Assembly (NCBI GenBank): GCA_022648325.1
Contig: JALCMG010000011.1
Coordinates: forward strand, 19,254-83,253
Reading direction: 5' to 3'
From: Olsenella sp.
GTDB taxonomy: Bacteria > Actinomycetota > Coriobacteriia > Coriobacteriales > Atopobiaceae
DNA: 64,000 nt
The position numbers were made by a program, and so were the translations under genes. This document shows positions 40,212 through 48,802 of this stretch, one piece after another. The notes below the pieces were generated by a model. The model made no database searches. It was not told the DNA's origin and saw only the letters and a program-made list of their open reading frames with translations. Position 1 is the first letter of the stretch, and each line of letters opens with the position of its first letter.

Positions 40212-40901
40212 ATGAGCGAATCGCTCTTCTCCACAGCCACGACAGCAACGACCACAACCATCGACGTCCTGCCCCTTCTCGCCTGCGTAGCGGTCTCGCT
40301 CGTCCTTGGCGCAGTCTTGGCGGCGGTCTACTCCTTCAGACAGCGACACACCCGCTCGTTCACGATTGCGCTGGTGGTGCTTCCGACCATCGTCTGCGTG
40401 GTCATAGCGATGGTCAACGGGAACCTTGGGGCGGGCGTTGCCGTGGCCGGTGCCTTTAGCCTCGTGCGCTTTAGGAGCGCACCTGGCTCGGGCAGGGACA
40501 TCGCCTACGTCTTTCTCGCCATGGCGGTGGGGCTCGTCGCCGGTATGGGCTACTTGGCGGTGGCCGTTTTGGTGACCGTCGTGATTGGCGGGGCGTGCCT
40601 TGTGCTGCAGCAGATCACCGCATAACCTCGGGGGCACGCGCGCGACCTTGCCCTGCGCATCACGGTACCCGAGGACCTTGACTACGTAGGTGTGTTTGAC
40701 GACGTGCTGGGTCGCTACACCACCTACCACGAGCTTTCGTCGGTAAAGACAAGCAACATGGGGAGCCTGTTCAGGCTTACGTACGACGTGGGAATGGCGT
40801 CCGGCGCGGACGAGAAGGCGATGATCGACGAGCTGAGGGCCCGTAACGGCAACCTTGAGATCTCCCTCTCTCACCAGGAGGTGAGCAGCTATGAGCTCTA
40901 G
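40212..40901 (+). pseudogene. DUF4956 membrane protein gene interrupted by a stop codon
   Basis: ATG 40212 after GGGAGG opens a 137-residue frame with three membrane helices and the family motif GAFSLVRFRSAPGSGRDIAYVFLAM, ending at TAA 40623-40625. The same frame continues without further stops through LRITVPEDLDYVGVFDDV and VKTSNMGSLFRLTYDVG to 40901, which is the conserved cytosolic half of DUF4956 proteins (about 220 residues). The two halves are in one frame, so a single codon change to TAA split the gene. GTG at 40692 could start the second half, but no ribosome site is evident. Confidence 0.83.
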
Positions 40902-41729
40902 GAACATACGGATTGCGAAGTTTGGCGGTCGTGGCGCCGCGCGAGCGTGTGTGACGGCCGGGCTTTCGTTTGCGCTGGTGACGGCACCGCTTGCAGGGTG
41001 CGCGTCGAGTACGACCGGGGGCAGCGCGTCTACAGGAGCAGATGCCAGCTCGGAATCGACGGCCAGTGCGGTGGCGACCGCCACCGCGTCCTCGGAGTCG
41101 GCGGTAACGCTGCTCGACACGAGTGACGTGTTCTCCGATTGCGACTGGGACGCCAGCTACGATGCCTCGGAGGCAACGACCATCACGCTCTCGGATGCGG
41201 GCCCCACACTGTCTTGGGCGCGGGAGCCGCGGTTGACGGCTCCACCATCACAATCACCGAGGCGGGGACCTATGTCATCTCCGGGTCCCTCTCGGACGGG
41301 CAGATTGTGGTGGACGCTGCCGATGACGCCAAGGTGCAGATCGTGCTCGCCGGTGCGTCGGTTACCTCGTCCAGCTCTGCCGCCGTCTACGTGAAGGCTG
41401 CGGACAAGGTGTTCCTCACGCTGGCCGAAGGAACCTAGAATGCACTTTCCACCAGCGGCTCGTTTGCAGACACAGGCGACGGTAACAACGTTGACGGCAC
41501 GGTCTTCTCGAAGGCGGACCTTACGGTGAACGGCTCGGGGTCGCTATCTGTGACCAGCTCCCAGGGGCATGGCATCATCTGCAAGGATGACCTTGCCATC
41601 TGTGGTGGGCCCATCGACGTGACGGCAGCCGGCCATGCCATCCAGGGCAAGGACTCGGTGGCTGTGGGGGCGGGGACGCTCACGTTTTCTGTGTGCGCGA
41701 TGGTCTCAGACTGGGCCTGGGCTCGATGA
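40891..41729 (+). pseudogene. Broken lipoprotein gene of the PF14262 (Cthe_2159-like) type
   Basis: ATG 40891 after AGGAGG encodes a signal with lipobox (VTAPLAGCASS) and a Ser/Thr linker. At about 41205 the frame must shift to continue into GAGAAVDGSTITITEAGTYVISGSLSDGQIVVDA, a repeat pattern typical of the Cthe_2159 beta-helix carbohydrate-binding family. A TAG at 41436-41438 then interrupts, after which the same frame goes on with ALSTSGSFADTGDGNNVDGTVFSKADLTVNGSGSL to about 41695, and the remainder is missing. Three lesions make this a clear pseudogene; such lipoproteins are often encoded with VTC and DUF4956. Confidence 0.82.
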
Positions 41730-41829
41730 TGCGCCTTTTCTGGTGACGCCCGAGGCACTGCACTTACACAATGGTTGGCATTTGCACGTAATTTGCCCGG
41801 TTCTTCTTGCGCGAAGTCCCTTCCGGGCT

Positions 41830-42699
41830 TCATGGAAGCAGCCTCTGCAGGAGTGCCCGCCTCCTTTCGGCGAGTTCGGGGCTGTCGAGCCGGCGGAGGT
41901 GCTCCCTCATCAATCGGCCTGAGGTCTGTGCCATGTGCTCACCAATCTTGAGACGAAGCCGCTCCGCCTCCTCGAAGTTGTACAGCTCCTCGGAATGCAC
42001 GGGGATGACCCTGTTTCCCAATGCCTCGATGTCGCTCTTCCGTATGGCGCCCTTCTTGTGCTCTGCTATAGAGTCATGTCTCTCGTGACTGTCGTACTCA
42101 AGGTCCAACTGGTGTAGCTGCCAGAAGACATCTGGCATGAAGGTATTGGAATGGGTGAGGTACCGCTTGGACTCCTGAACGGCAATGGTAGGGTTGAGCT
42201 GCGGAAACGGATAACCCCATCCACCGTGGCGTAACGGTAGAAGGCATGCCGAGGCGGGGGCGGTCTCCATGGGCGAGTAGGAGTTGTCGACTGCCCAGCG
42301 AGCGGCCTGTCGCGCAAGGTCAACGCCAATGGCTCCGTTCGCGCGATCGAGGTATGCCATGAGCCTGCGCTTGGTGGTGAGCGGCTCGTTGAAGTATGTG
42401 CAGATGGAACCGTTCTCCCCAGGAGCTGGGCGAGAGTACCGCCCCAACAGCTCGTCGTAGAGCAGGAGCCGCTCAATCATGTCTGGCAGCCGTCGGCATT
42501 TCCAGATGAGGTAATGCTCGGGGGAGAGCGAGTAGATGTTGTCCCGCAAGTGAACGAGGGCACCTTGGGGAAGGGCCTGCGGGAGCATGAACGTTTGCAC
42601 TGCCGAGTCTTTTCGCCGCTCGCTGGTGGACGCCACGAATAGCTCAAGCGCTTGATCGCCCGCGCCTTTTAGCAGCCAGCGCAGGTTTAATAGAATCAC
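41830..42699 (-). CDS. Hypothetical protein with DUF559-like PD-(D/E)XK segment, perhaps truncated
   Basis: 289 residues from GTG 42699. No family recognised for the N-terminal 170 residues, which look like an AbiEi-type or orphan substrate-recognition region. Near residues 190-245 the run LHQLDLEYDSHERHDS...HKKGAIRKSDIEALGNRVIPV fits the DUF559/Vsr-like nuclease pattern (E-x-D, H, R..D...G..VI.V). Upstream of the GTG the same frame reads MHEGDMLFERCRVTPLPPGSCINS and then a TGA, so the true 5' end may have been lost by mutation. Stands alone in a decayed region. Function unknown. Confidence 0.55.
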   Translation of the reverse strand: MILLNLRWLLKGAGDQALELFVASTSERRKDSAVQTFMLPQALPQGALVHLRDNIYSLSPEHYLIWKCRRLPDMIERLLLYDELLGRYSRPAPGENGSICTYFNEPLTTKRRLMAYLDRANGAIGVDLARQAARWAVDNSYSPMETAPASACLLPLRHGGWGYPFPQLNPTIAVQESKRYLTHSNTFMPDVFWQLHQLDLEYDSHERHDSIAEHKKGAIRKSDIEALGNRVIPVHSEELYNFEEAERLRLKIGEHMAQTSGRLMREHLRRLDSPELAERRRALLQRLLP

Positions 42700-43200
42700 C
42701 CGGTTGAACTCGGTTCACGAGTTGATGCAGGAGCCTGGCGGCAGAGGCGTGACCCGGCATCGCTCGAACAACATGTCACCCTCGTGCATTGCACGCTGAG
42801 TCGATCGAGGGCATTACCTGCGACGATGAGCTTCTTTTGCATGAGGGTCTCCCATCCGCGTGTGACTGGCGTTTGGAGTGTCACCTGGCGCTGTCGCGCA
42901 TAAGGAGAAGGTACGTGCGCAACGTTCTGTATGCCGGAAATATCGGCGGGCGCAAAAGAACTTTTGACAGCAATGCGCAAGAATTTGGTAACCTGATATC
43001 GTGGGTTTGCACACGCGTGAGGAAACATAGGGGGGCTGGTGCGACATTCTCGGTTGGCTCTCACACCAATTCCCTAGTATCCCACCTTGGCAAGGCTTTT
43101 GCACGGCTGCGTCTGTCGCGGACAATAGGAGACCGTTTGCGGTACGGATGGGTGTCCTGGCGTATGTGCGACCTGGAATTGGCTATAAAGACAGTAACTA

Positions 43201-43410
43201 AAGGAGTCGCCCACAAGGACGACCGAGGTAGGAGGTGCATTCCGATGGGCAGTGACGAGAGTTCAAACAAGCGCCTGCCTGTGGATGCATGAATTCACCC
43301 CAGAGGCGGTGGCAGATCCCTCGCAACGTCAAAGTCGATACGGTGGCACCGCGAATACGCTGATTAGACAGCGACGTGAATCACAAACAGGGCAGGCGCA
43401 TTCATTTTTC
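43201..43410 (+). promoter_or_regulatory. Possible T-box leader RNA without a matching gene
   Basis: GGTGGCACCGCG at 43342-43353 matches the conserved T-box (AGGGTGGNACCGCG) in 12 of 14 positions including the flanking two. Upstream stands GAGGTAGGAGG and GACGAGAG, similar to the AGTA and AGAGA elements of stem I, and TGAATTCACC (43289-43298), which fits a specifier loop with TTC (Phe). A CGCTG/CAGCG hairpin (43358-43373) follows, and GGCAGGCGC with a T tract (43391-43409) could pair with GCGCCTGCC at 43271. No aminoacyl-tRNA synthetase or amino acid gene follows. Confidence 0.42.
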
Positions 43411-43498
43411 TCCGGTCGGTGAAGAACCGACAACTCCAGACAGGTTCCTAATTCCACGAGAGGAACGGAGAACGGGTTCGCACCAAGCGAACCATTAT
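43411..43498 (+). ncRNA. Candidate structured RNA segment
   Basis: Three consecutive perfect hairpins, GTCGGT/ACCGAC, GTTCCT/AGGAAC and GGTTCGC/GCGAACC, the first two enclosed by CTCC (43410) and GGAG (43467). It may be a continuation of the T-box-like leader or a separate RNA. No known family recognised. Confidence 0.35.
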
Positions 43499-43581
43499 AG
43501 ATAGCACGTGCCTATCGCCTTTGTCGCATCCCGTGGGGGAGCGACCTCCCTAAGGGGGAGAGTCCAAAGTATCAAGTAGGT

Positions 43582-43613
43582 GGGCGGGCGTCCGGAAGGG
43601 CGTCCGCCCTTTT
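43582..43613 (+). terminator. Rho-independent terminator ending the RNA-like region
   Basis: GGGCGG...CCGCCC hairpin followed by TTTT. No coding gene lies just upstream on this strand, which supports a transcribed noncoding region before it. Confidence 0.75.
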
Positions 43614-43715
43614 GTGCGTTGGACTCCTCCGCTCTCACCTGAGGTATCCTTGTGGGTCGCGCGCTGAGCCCGCATGGGGCGAGCAAAGACGCGCGCCAAG
43701 GGAATGCGAGGGCAC

Positions 43716-44768
43716 ATGCTCAGGATTGGTCATGCCATACTGCACGTCTTTGACTTCGAGAGTGGCAGCACGTTCTTCTCCGAGCGTGAGCTCAACCTCG
43801 ACAATCGCCAGACCCGCTCGTACGTGACGCGTCGTCTCCGCCGCATTCGCTCTAGTGCCGAGAGCAAGCATGGCACCTTTGCCCCCAAGAGCAACTTCGC
43901 CTCCGGCCTGAAGGAATACCTTGCTGGCCAAGTCCCATTTGTGGACTTCTCCGTGCAGATAGCCCAGTGGTTCTGGGAGGAGCTGCGCCGCGCCGAGGAT
44001 TTGGAGCAGTGCGATCTTCTCGTGGCAGACTTCACCGACACCGGCGAGATGCGCGCCTCGGAAAACGCCGACGAGGACACCGTTGCAGACGCTTACGAAT
44101 CTGAGGGCATGCGCCTCTTTGCCGTGGTGCTTCTCCCCAGGAAGCAGGCGTTCATCCACGAGGTGGACGAGAACGGCAACGAGATTGCCCGCCAGGACGC
44201 CACGCTTCCCAACCCCACGCAGAAGGTGGACACCTACGTCCTCATCGACGTGGACACGCTGGCAATCGACTTTCACGACAAGGAGCGCAGCGTGGCGGGC
44301 GAGTCTCGCCAAATCATCCCCGAGCTCTTCCTGCAGTGCTCCCAGGAGGCATCGAGCCACGAGGTCATCGACGAGGTCACAAGCATCGTGGAGGATCTCT
44401 CGGAGGAGTATGGCCTCACGCCTGCCGTCGAGGTCTCGCGCGCGAAGGCGGCGCTGGCGCGTCGCGCCGACACCGACGAGGCAATCCAGCCTGCCGACGT
44501 TGGCCGCGAGGTCTTTGAGGACAACCCCGAGATGGCCCAGCGCTTTGAGGAGCGTACCCGCGAGCGCAATCTTCCGGAGGAGGTGCCGGTGCGCCGCGGT
44601 GCCGCCAACCGCCTAACGCGCACTCATCGCATCCGCACGGACACCGGCGTGGAGATAGCCTTCCCCTCCGAGCTCGCCGAGCGCCCCGGCTATATCGAGT
44701 TCACCCACCAGGAAGACGGCAGCATCTCGATTGTGATTAGCAACGTTGCCCACATTGAGAACAGATAG
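43716..44768 (+). CDS. Nucleoid-associated protein, NdpA/YejK family
   Basis: 350 residues. The N-terminal ILHVFDFESGSTFFSERELNLD and the central DLLVADFTDTGEMR with FAVVLLPRKQAFIHEV match the 37-kDa nucleoid-associated family (PF04245), DNA-binding proteins of unclear role. The C-terminal third is acidic, with a final DTGVEIAFPSELAERPGYIEF and EDGSISIVISNVAHIENR typical of the Firmicute/actinobacterial members. ATG 43716 (GAGGG just upstream) fits the family start better than ATG 43704. Monocistronic after a terminator. Confidence 0.85.
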   Translation: MLRIGHAILHVFDFESGSTFFSERELNLDNRQTRSYVTRRLRRIRSSAESKHGTFAPKSNFASGLKEYLAGQVPFVDFSVQIAQWFWEELRRAEDLEQCDLLVADFTDTGEMRASENADEDTVADAYESEGMRLFAVVLLPRKQAFIHEVDENGNEIARQDATLPNPTQKVDTYVLIDVDTLAIDFHDKERSVAGESRQIIPELFLQCSQEASSHEVIDEVTSIVEDLSEEYGLTPAVEVSRAKAALARRADTDEAIQPADVGREVFEDNPEMAQRFEERTRERNLPEEVPVRRGAANRLTRTHRIRTDTGVEIAFPSELAERPGYIEFTHQEDGSISIVISNVAHIENR

Positions 44769-44919
44769 AGAATTCTAACCGACGCAACCTGTTGACCCAA
44801 CCAACCATTGCCGTGCCTTTCGCCGTCTGCCCCGTGTGTTTTTCGTTTGAACAGCGACGAACGGGTAGAATGGCTTGCGTGACCCTAAACGTAACCCATC
44901 CGTACTCCCAGGAGGCCTC

Positions 44920-46173
44920 ATGCACACTTACGGCACCAGCAGTCGACGTGCGTCCAATGCACTCGCTCTAGCGCGTACCGTCACGCGCAGGGATGCCTTC
45001 AGGCTGCTTATTGGCGCCGGCGCGCTTGCCTTTGTCAGCCCTGTCGCCGCTTTTGCTACCTCACAGTCGGACATCGACGCCGCTCAGTCGGACGTCGACG
45101 CTGCCCAGGCACAGCTTGATCAGATTGGCCAGGAAGTTTCGGGCCTCTCTTCAAAGCTTTCCGATACCGTTGGCCAGATTGATGACATCTCGGCGCAAAT
45201 AGACCAAACTCAGGCCGACATCGATGCCAAAGAGGCGGACATCGAGGCCAAGCAGAAGGACATCGACTCCAAGCAGGACGAGATCGAGCAGAAGCAGGAG
45301 GTCTTGGGGCAGCGCATGTCTGCTGCGTTCAAGTCGGGCAACGCCAGTACCATCGACCTGCTCCTCTCCTCGGCGTCCTTCGAGGAGCTAACCTCGAACA
45401 TCTACTACCTCGACAAGGTGTCCGAGCAGGACAACTCCATGATCGAGGACGTAAAGAGCTTGAAGGCCGATCTTGAGACCCAGAAGGCGCAGCTCGAGGA
45501 CGACAAGGCCACGCTTGAGACCAAGCAGGCCGACCTCACCTCTCAAAAGGACCAGCTCAACCAGCTCAAGAGCGATCAGGAGTCCCAGCTCGCCGACGTC
45601 CAGGCCAAGCAGCAAGAGGCGCAGAACCTCGTCGACAAGCTCAACTCCAACGTCCAATCCCTCATTGACCAGCGAAACGCCGAGCTTCTCGCCGCTCAGG
45701 AGGAGGCCCGCCGCGTGGCGAGCTACAGCTCCTCGAAAAGCTCCTCGGGTGGTTCGGCTGGCGGATCGGCAAACATCAGCTCCGGTACCTCGGGCTCGCA
45801 GGCCGCCGTCATCTCCGCTGCGTACAGCACAGGCTCCACCGGTGCGGGCTTCTGCGCGGCTTGGGTGTCCAATGTCTTCGCTAATGCGGGAGTTGGCACG
45901 TTCTATGGCAACGCCTGCGACATGTACTGGGCGTACTGCTCCAGCTCAAATAGGTCCTCCATCCAGGCGGGCATGATCATCGCCGTGCCCACCGAGCCCT
46001 ACTCCGCAGCTGCGCGCCTGTACGGTCACATTGGCATCTACGTTGGCAACGGGACCGTTCGCCACTGCGCGAGCGGCGTCGTCATGACGCAGAGCCTGGA
46101 CTCGTGGATCAGCGAGTTTGGCGTCACCTCCACACCGCGCTGGGGTTGGCTGGGCGGTGTCGCTCTTGCATAG
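44920..46173 (+). CDS. Secreted coiled-coil cell-wall hydrolase (PcsB/CwlO-like, CHAP-like C terminus)
   Basis: 417 residues. A long signal peptide with a twin-arginine-like TRRDAFRLL and cleavage near AFATS is followed by about 250 residues of coiled coil built of Asp/Gln/Lys/Leu heptads (SDIDAAQSDVDAAQ...), as in PcsB and CwlO, whose activity is gated by FtsEX. After a Ser/Gly linker (about 280-305) a C-terminal amidase/peptidase domain has the catalytic Cys in GAGFCAAWVSNVF and His in LYGHIGIYVGNG. It should cleave peptidoglycan cross-links or amide bonds during division. ATG 44920 follows CAGGAGG. ftsEX is not in the window. Confidence 0.85.
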   Translation: MHTYGTSSRRASNALALARTVTRRDAFRLLIGAGALAFVSPVAAFATSQSDIDAAQSDVDAAQAQLDQIGQEVSGLSSKLSDTVGQIDDISAQIDQTQADIDAKEADIEAKQKDIDSKQDEIEQKQEVLGQRMSAAFKSGNASTIDLLLSSASFEELTSNIYYLDKVSEQDNSMIEDVKSLKADLETQKAQLEDDKATLETKQADLTSQKDQLNQLKSDQESQLADVQAKQQEAQNLVDKLNSNVQSLIDQRNAELLAAQEEARRVASYSSSKSSSGGSAGGSANISSGTSGSQAAVISAAYSTGSTGAGFCAAWVSNVFANAGVGTFYGNACDMYWAYCSSSNRSSIQAGMIIAVPTEPYSAAARLYGHIGIYVGNGTVRHCASGVVMTQSLDSWISEFGVTSTPRWGWLGGVALA

Positions 46174-47170
46174 GGCGGCTGCCGAGAGGGGCGAGGTCGT
46201 CTCAGTTCCCCAAACTCCGGCGCAGGTGACGCTGGGCGTCATCTCGGCAGTCATGGCCATCCTCGGTGGCGTGGTGCTGCTTGTGGGCGGTCTTATGCTT
46301 TTTGCCGCCGTCACTGGGAAGGCAGGTGCCTCGGACTCCGGCCTGAGCATTGCGGGCATTACGCTTTCCGGTTGGTCACCCCTGGGCCTTGCCATTGTGG
46401 TCCTCGCCGCAGGCTCCCTTCTCTGCGTGACGGCCTGGCTGGGCTTCGCTGCCTCCCGTGACTCCGGGCGCATTGGACCCTACCGGTTCCTCTGCTACCT
46501 TGTGGGCCTGGTGCTTCTCGTTGCCATCCTTTGGAGCTGGGGTGCGGGCACCATCCTCATCTTCAACCCCATTGTGCTCTCGACCACAATCACCTATGTG
46601 GTGGTGTGCTCTTCGCTCGCCGACCGCGTGCAGCGCGAGCACGACGAGGGCGTGCGAGGGGAGTCCTTCCTGCTCAACGGCCACCAGCGCGCGCTGAGGC
46701 TCATTTCGCAGGTCATCATCGTGACGGCAGTGCTCAATGCCGTGATCACGCTCATCGTGTGGTATGCCGTCTCGCAGATGGACCCCGCCACACCCGTCAC
46801 TATTGCGGATTCCCAGCTCGCGGCTGGCGAGCTTGCATCCAAGGCGCTTGGCTTTGGCCTTGCGTCCGCCGGCGTGAACCTTCTTGTTGGCCTACTCGGC
46901 CTTCGCGGCGCAAACCAGCCGGAGAAGATCGGGCCCTTTCTATGGGTCTCGACATTTTCGTTCGCGTATGCCATGGCACAGCTCGCTGGCAGCATTTTCA
47001 CTTCGGGTGGTTTTGGAAGCGTCCAGACCAGCTCCATCACCGACGCCCTGCTCTATGGCGCCTGCACGTATCTGAGCGTAAAGATTCGCCGCCAGCCGCG
47101 TGACCTTGGTGGCCAGGCGACTGACGGCGGAACGAGCAGTGCGAGCAATGCCATTGAGACAGGCCGCTAG
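46157..47170 (+). CDS. Hypothetical polytopic membrane protein
   Basis: About 337 residues with seven or eight membrane helices: LGVISAVMAILGGVVLLVGGLML, LGLAIVVLAAGSLLCVTAWLGF, FLCYLVGLVLLVAILW, VIIVTAVLNAVITLIVWY and more. No family recognised. It overlaps the end of the hydrolase gene if GTG 46157 is used; TTG 46166 is an alternative, and neither has a clean ribosome site, so coupling to the upstream gene is likely. A perfect palindrome (47181) follows. Confidence 0.75.
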   Translation: MSLLHRAAAERGEVVSVPQTPAQVTLGVISAVMAILGGVVLLVGGLMLFAAVTGKAGASDSGLSIAGITLSGWSPLGLAIVVLAAGSLLCVTAWLGFAASRDSGRIGPYRFLCYLVGLVLLVAILWSWGAGTILIFNPIVLSTTITYVVVCSSLADRVQREHDEGVRGESFLLNGHQRALRLISQVIIVTAVLNAVITLIVWYAVSQMDPATPVTIADSQLAAGELASKALGFGLASAGVNLLVGLLGLRGANQPEKIGPFLWVSTFSFAYAMAQLAGSIFTSGGFGSVQTSSITDALLYGACTYLSVKIRRQPRDLGGQATDGGTSSASNAIETGR

Positions 47171-47180
47171 ACGCCCATGC

Positions 47181-47198
47181 GGGCGCCGCGCGGCGCCC
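47181..47198. terminator. Palindrome between convergent genes
   Basis: GGGCGCCG CG CGGCGCCC, a perfect 18-bp palindrome in the 33-bp gap between two convergent genes; may end transcription in both directions although no T tract is present. Confidence 0.5.
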
Positions 47199-47203
47199 GT
47201 CCC

Positions 47204-48649
47204 TTACGCCTCGGGCTCGGTGAGCTCCAGCTCCATGAGGCGCGCGATGCTTACGTTGTAGATCTTGAGCGCACGGCGAAGGCTCTCCTCCGAGACCGCC
47301 TCGTCGGGGCCATGCTCCATTCCCACCCAGGAGGGGACCTTCGCATACGGCTCGTGCGGGCCAAAGGCGCAGGCGCGGCGGAAGTGGCGGGCGTAAGTGC
47401 CTCCACCAATGGTGAACGCCTCGCCCTTGCGCCCGGTGTATTCCTCATAGGTTGCAAGGAGCGTCTTTATCTCGGGCGAGCCGGGGTCGATGTAGAACGG
47501 CGCGACGTCGCGGCCCTCCTCAAAGGTCGCATGAAAGCGCGTGGCAAAGCGCCTGAGCTCAACCGTGATGCGGCTCCCCGTCGTCGAGGTGGGGTAGCGC
47601 GAGTCCACTGTCTGCACAAATCGGTCGCCCCGCGTGCGCACGGTGCCACCAATGCAGGTGAGTTCGCCAAACTTGTCGTCCGCCGCAGCGATACCCAGCG
47701 GCCTTCCGTTGCCTGTGTGGCAGACCTCGTGCTCGAGGTGCAACCAGCGCTTTTCGGTGTCGGTGAGGTCGGGAACGTTGGCGAGAAGATAGTCGGCAAG
47801 CACGCAGATGGCGTTCACGGTGCCCTCGGGCATGGAGGCATGGCCGCCCTTGCCGTGGGCGGTTATCCGTGCGCGGCCCTCACCGGCGGCCTCGATGTCA
47901 ACGTGCGCCGCTGCGGGAAGCGCCTTGGCGTCAACGCATACGACGGCCGTCGCCTGGCCGGGGATGGCGTTGGAGACGGTGCCGCCGTCAAGCTCCTCGA
48001 TCACGCCGTTGGCCATGGGCTCAGAGGTGAAGCTGCCGCTGTAGAGGCCCTTCTCGCCGCAGATGAGGGGAAAGTCGGCGTCGGGAGAGAAGCAGAAAGC
48101 CGGCTCGGGGCAGCGGTCGAGGTAGTGCTCGACGTCTGCCATGTTGGTCTCCTCGTTGTTGCCGATGATGCAGCGAAGGGCGTAGGGGAGAGGCTCGCCG
48201 GTCTCCTTGACCTGGCGGGCAAAGAAGTGGGCGGCCCAGAGCGAGAGGACCAGCGGGCCCTTGTCGTCGAGTACGCCGCGGCCCATGAGGTAGCCCTCGC
48301 GGCGCGTCACGTCGAGTGCGGGGACGGTCCAGCCAAGACCCACGGGCACTATGTCTGAGTGGGCAATGGTCGCAACGTAGGGTGCACCCTCTCTTCCAAC
48401 AACCTCGCCGTAGCCAATGCGGCCGTCAAGGTCTGTCACGGCCAGGCCAAGGCGGCTTGCGATACCCTCTGCCGCCACCAGGGCCTCGTTGGCCTTGGGG
48501 CCGTAGGGCTTGCCGGGCTCGGCTGCCGAGAGATTCTCGACGGACTCAATCCTCACGAGCGTGCGGATGTCTTTGACGACATCCTCCCAGACCTCGTCCA
48601 CGTATGCGTCGACCTTGGCCTTGAGCTGGTCGTCGTTGGTCTGTGCCAT
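47204..48649 (-). CDS. pepV: PepV/Sapep-family M20 dipeptidase
   Basis: 481 residues. M20 dizinc peptidase: ATIAHSDIVPVG (zinc His about residue 97), GRGVLDDKGP (bridging Asp), GNNEETNM (catalytic base and zinc Glu), FSPDADFPL (Asp) and C-terminal IGGGTYARHF (zinc His). A lid domain with HGKGGHASMPE lies between. The length and motifs fit PepV (beta-Ala-X and other dipeptides) rather than DapE or PepT. Cytosolic; supplies amino acids from peptides. Start 48649 follows GGGAGGA. Convergent with the membrane protein gene. Confidence 0.92.
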   Translation of the reverse strand: MAQTNDDQLKAKVDAYVDEVWEDVVKDIRTLVRIESVENLSAAEPGKPYGPKANEALVAAEGIASRLGLAVTDLDGRIGYGEVVGREGAPYVATIAHSDIVPVGLGWTVPALDVTRREGYLMGRGVLDDKGPLVLSLWAAHFFARQVKETGEPLPYALRCIIGNNEETNMADVEHYLDRCPEPAFCFSPDADFPLICGEKGLYSGSFTSEPMANGVIEELDGGTVSNAIPGQATAVVCVDAKALPAAAHVDIEAAGEGRARITAHGKGGHASMPEGTVNAICVLADYLLANVPDLTDTEKRWLHLEHEVCHTGNGRPLGIAAADDKFGELTCIGGTVRTRGDRFVQTVDSRYPTSTTGSRITVELRRFATRFHATFEEGRDVAPFYIDPGSPEIKTLLATYEEYTGRKGEAFTIGGGTYARHFRRACAFGPHEPYAKVPSWVGMEHGPDEAVSEESLRRALKIYNVSIARLMELELTEPEA

Positions 48650-48802
48650 GCTTCCTCCCGATGGTTTGGTAATCGTGCCCCACCATCTTAGACGCTTGAG
48701 TTGCGGTGTGGCGGCGGGGCAAGTGGTGTCACAATGACAGGTGATGCGCCATGTGTCTCTTGCATGGCGCTGACGGCACGGTGGCGATAAGAGGAGGCCC
48801 CC

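Larger units (their letters stand above)
42700..43715. other. 1-kb gene-free region with RNA-like structure
   Basis: No credible gene. The first 450 bp show nothing but possible remains of the 5' end of the gene at 42699. From 43184 (TATAAA) on there is a T-box-like motif, several perfect short hairpins (43414-43431, 43444-43466, 43475-43493) and a terminator at 43582. Described separately. Confidence 0.6.

Noticed and set aside
42960..43620. tmRNA or RNase P RNA in the gene-free region
   Set aside because: No tRNA-like ends or tag frame for tmRNA, and none of the conserved RNase P segments (GAGGAAAGUC) on either strand.
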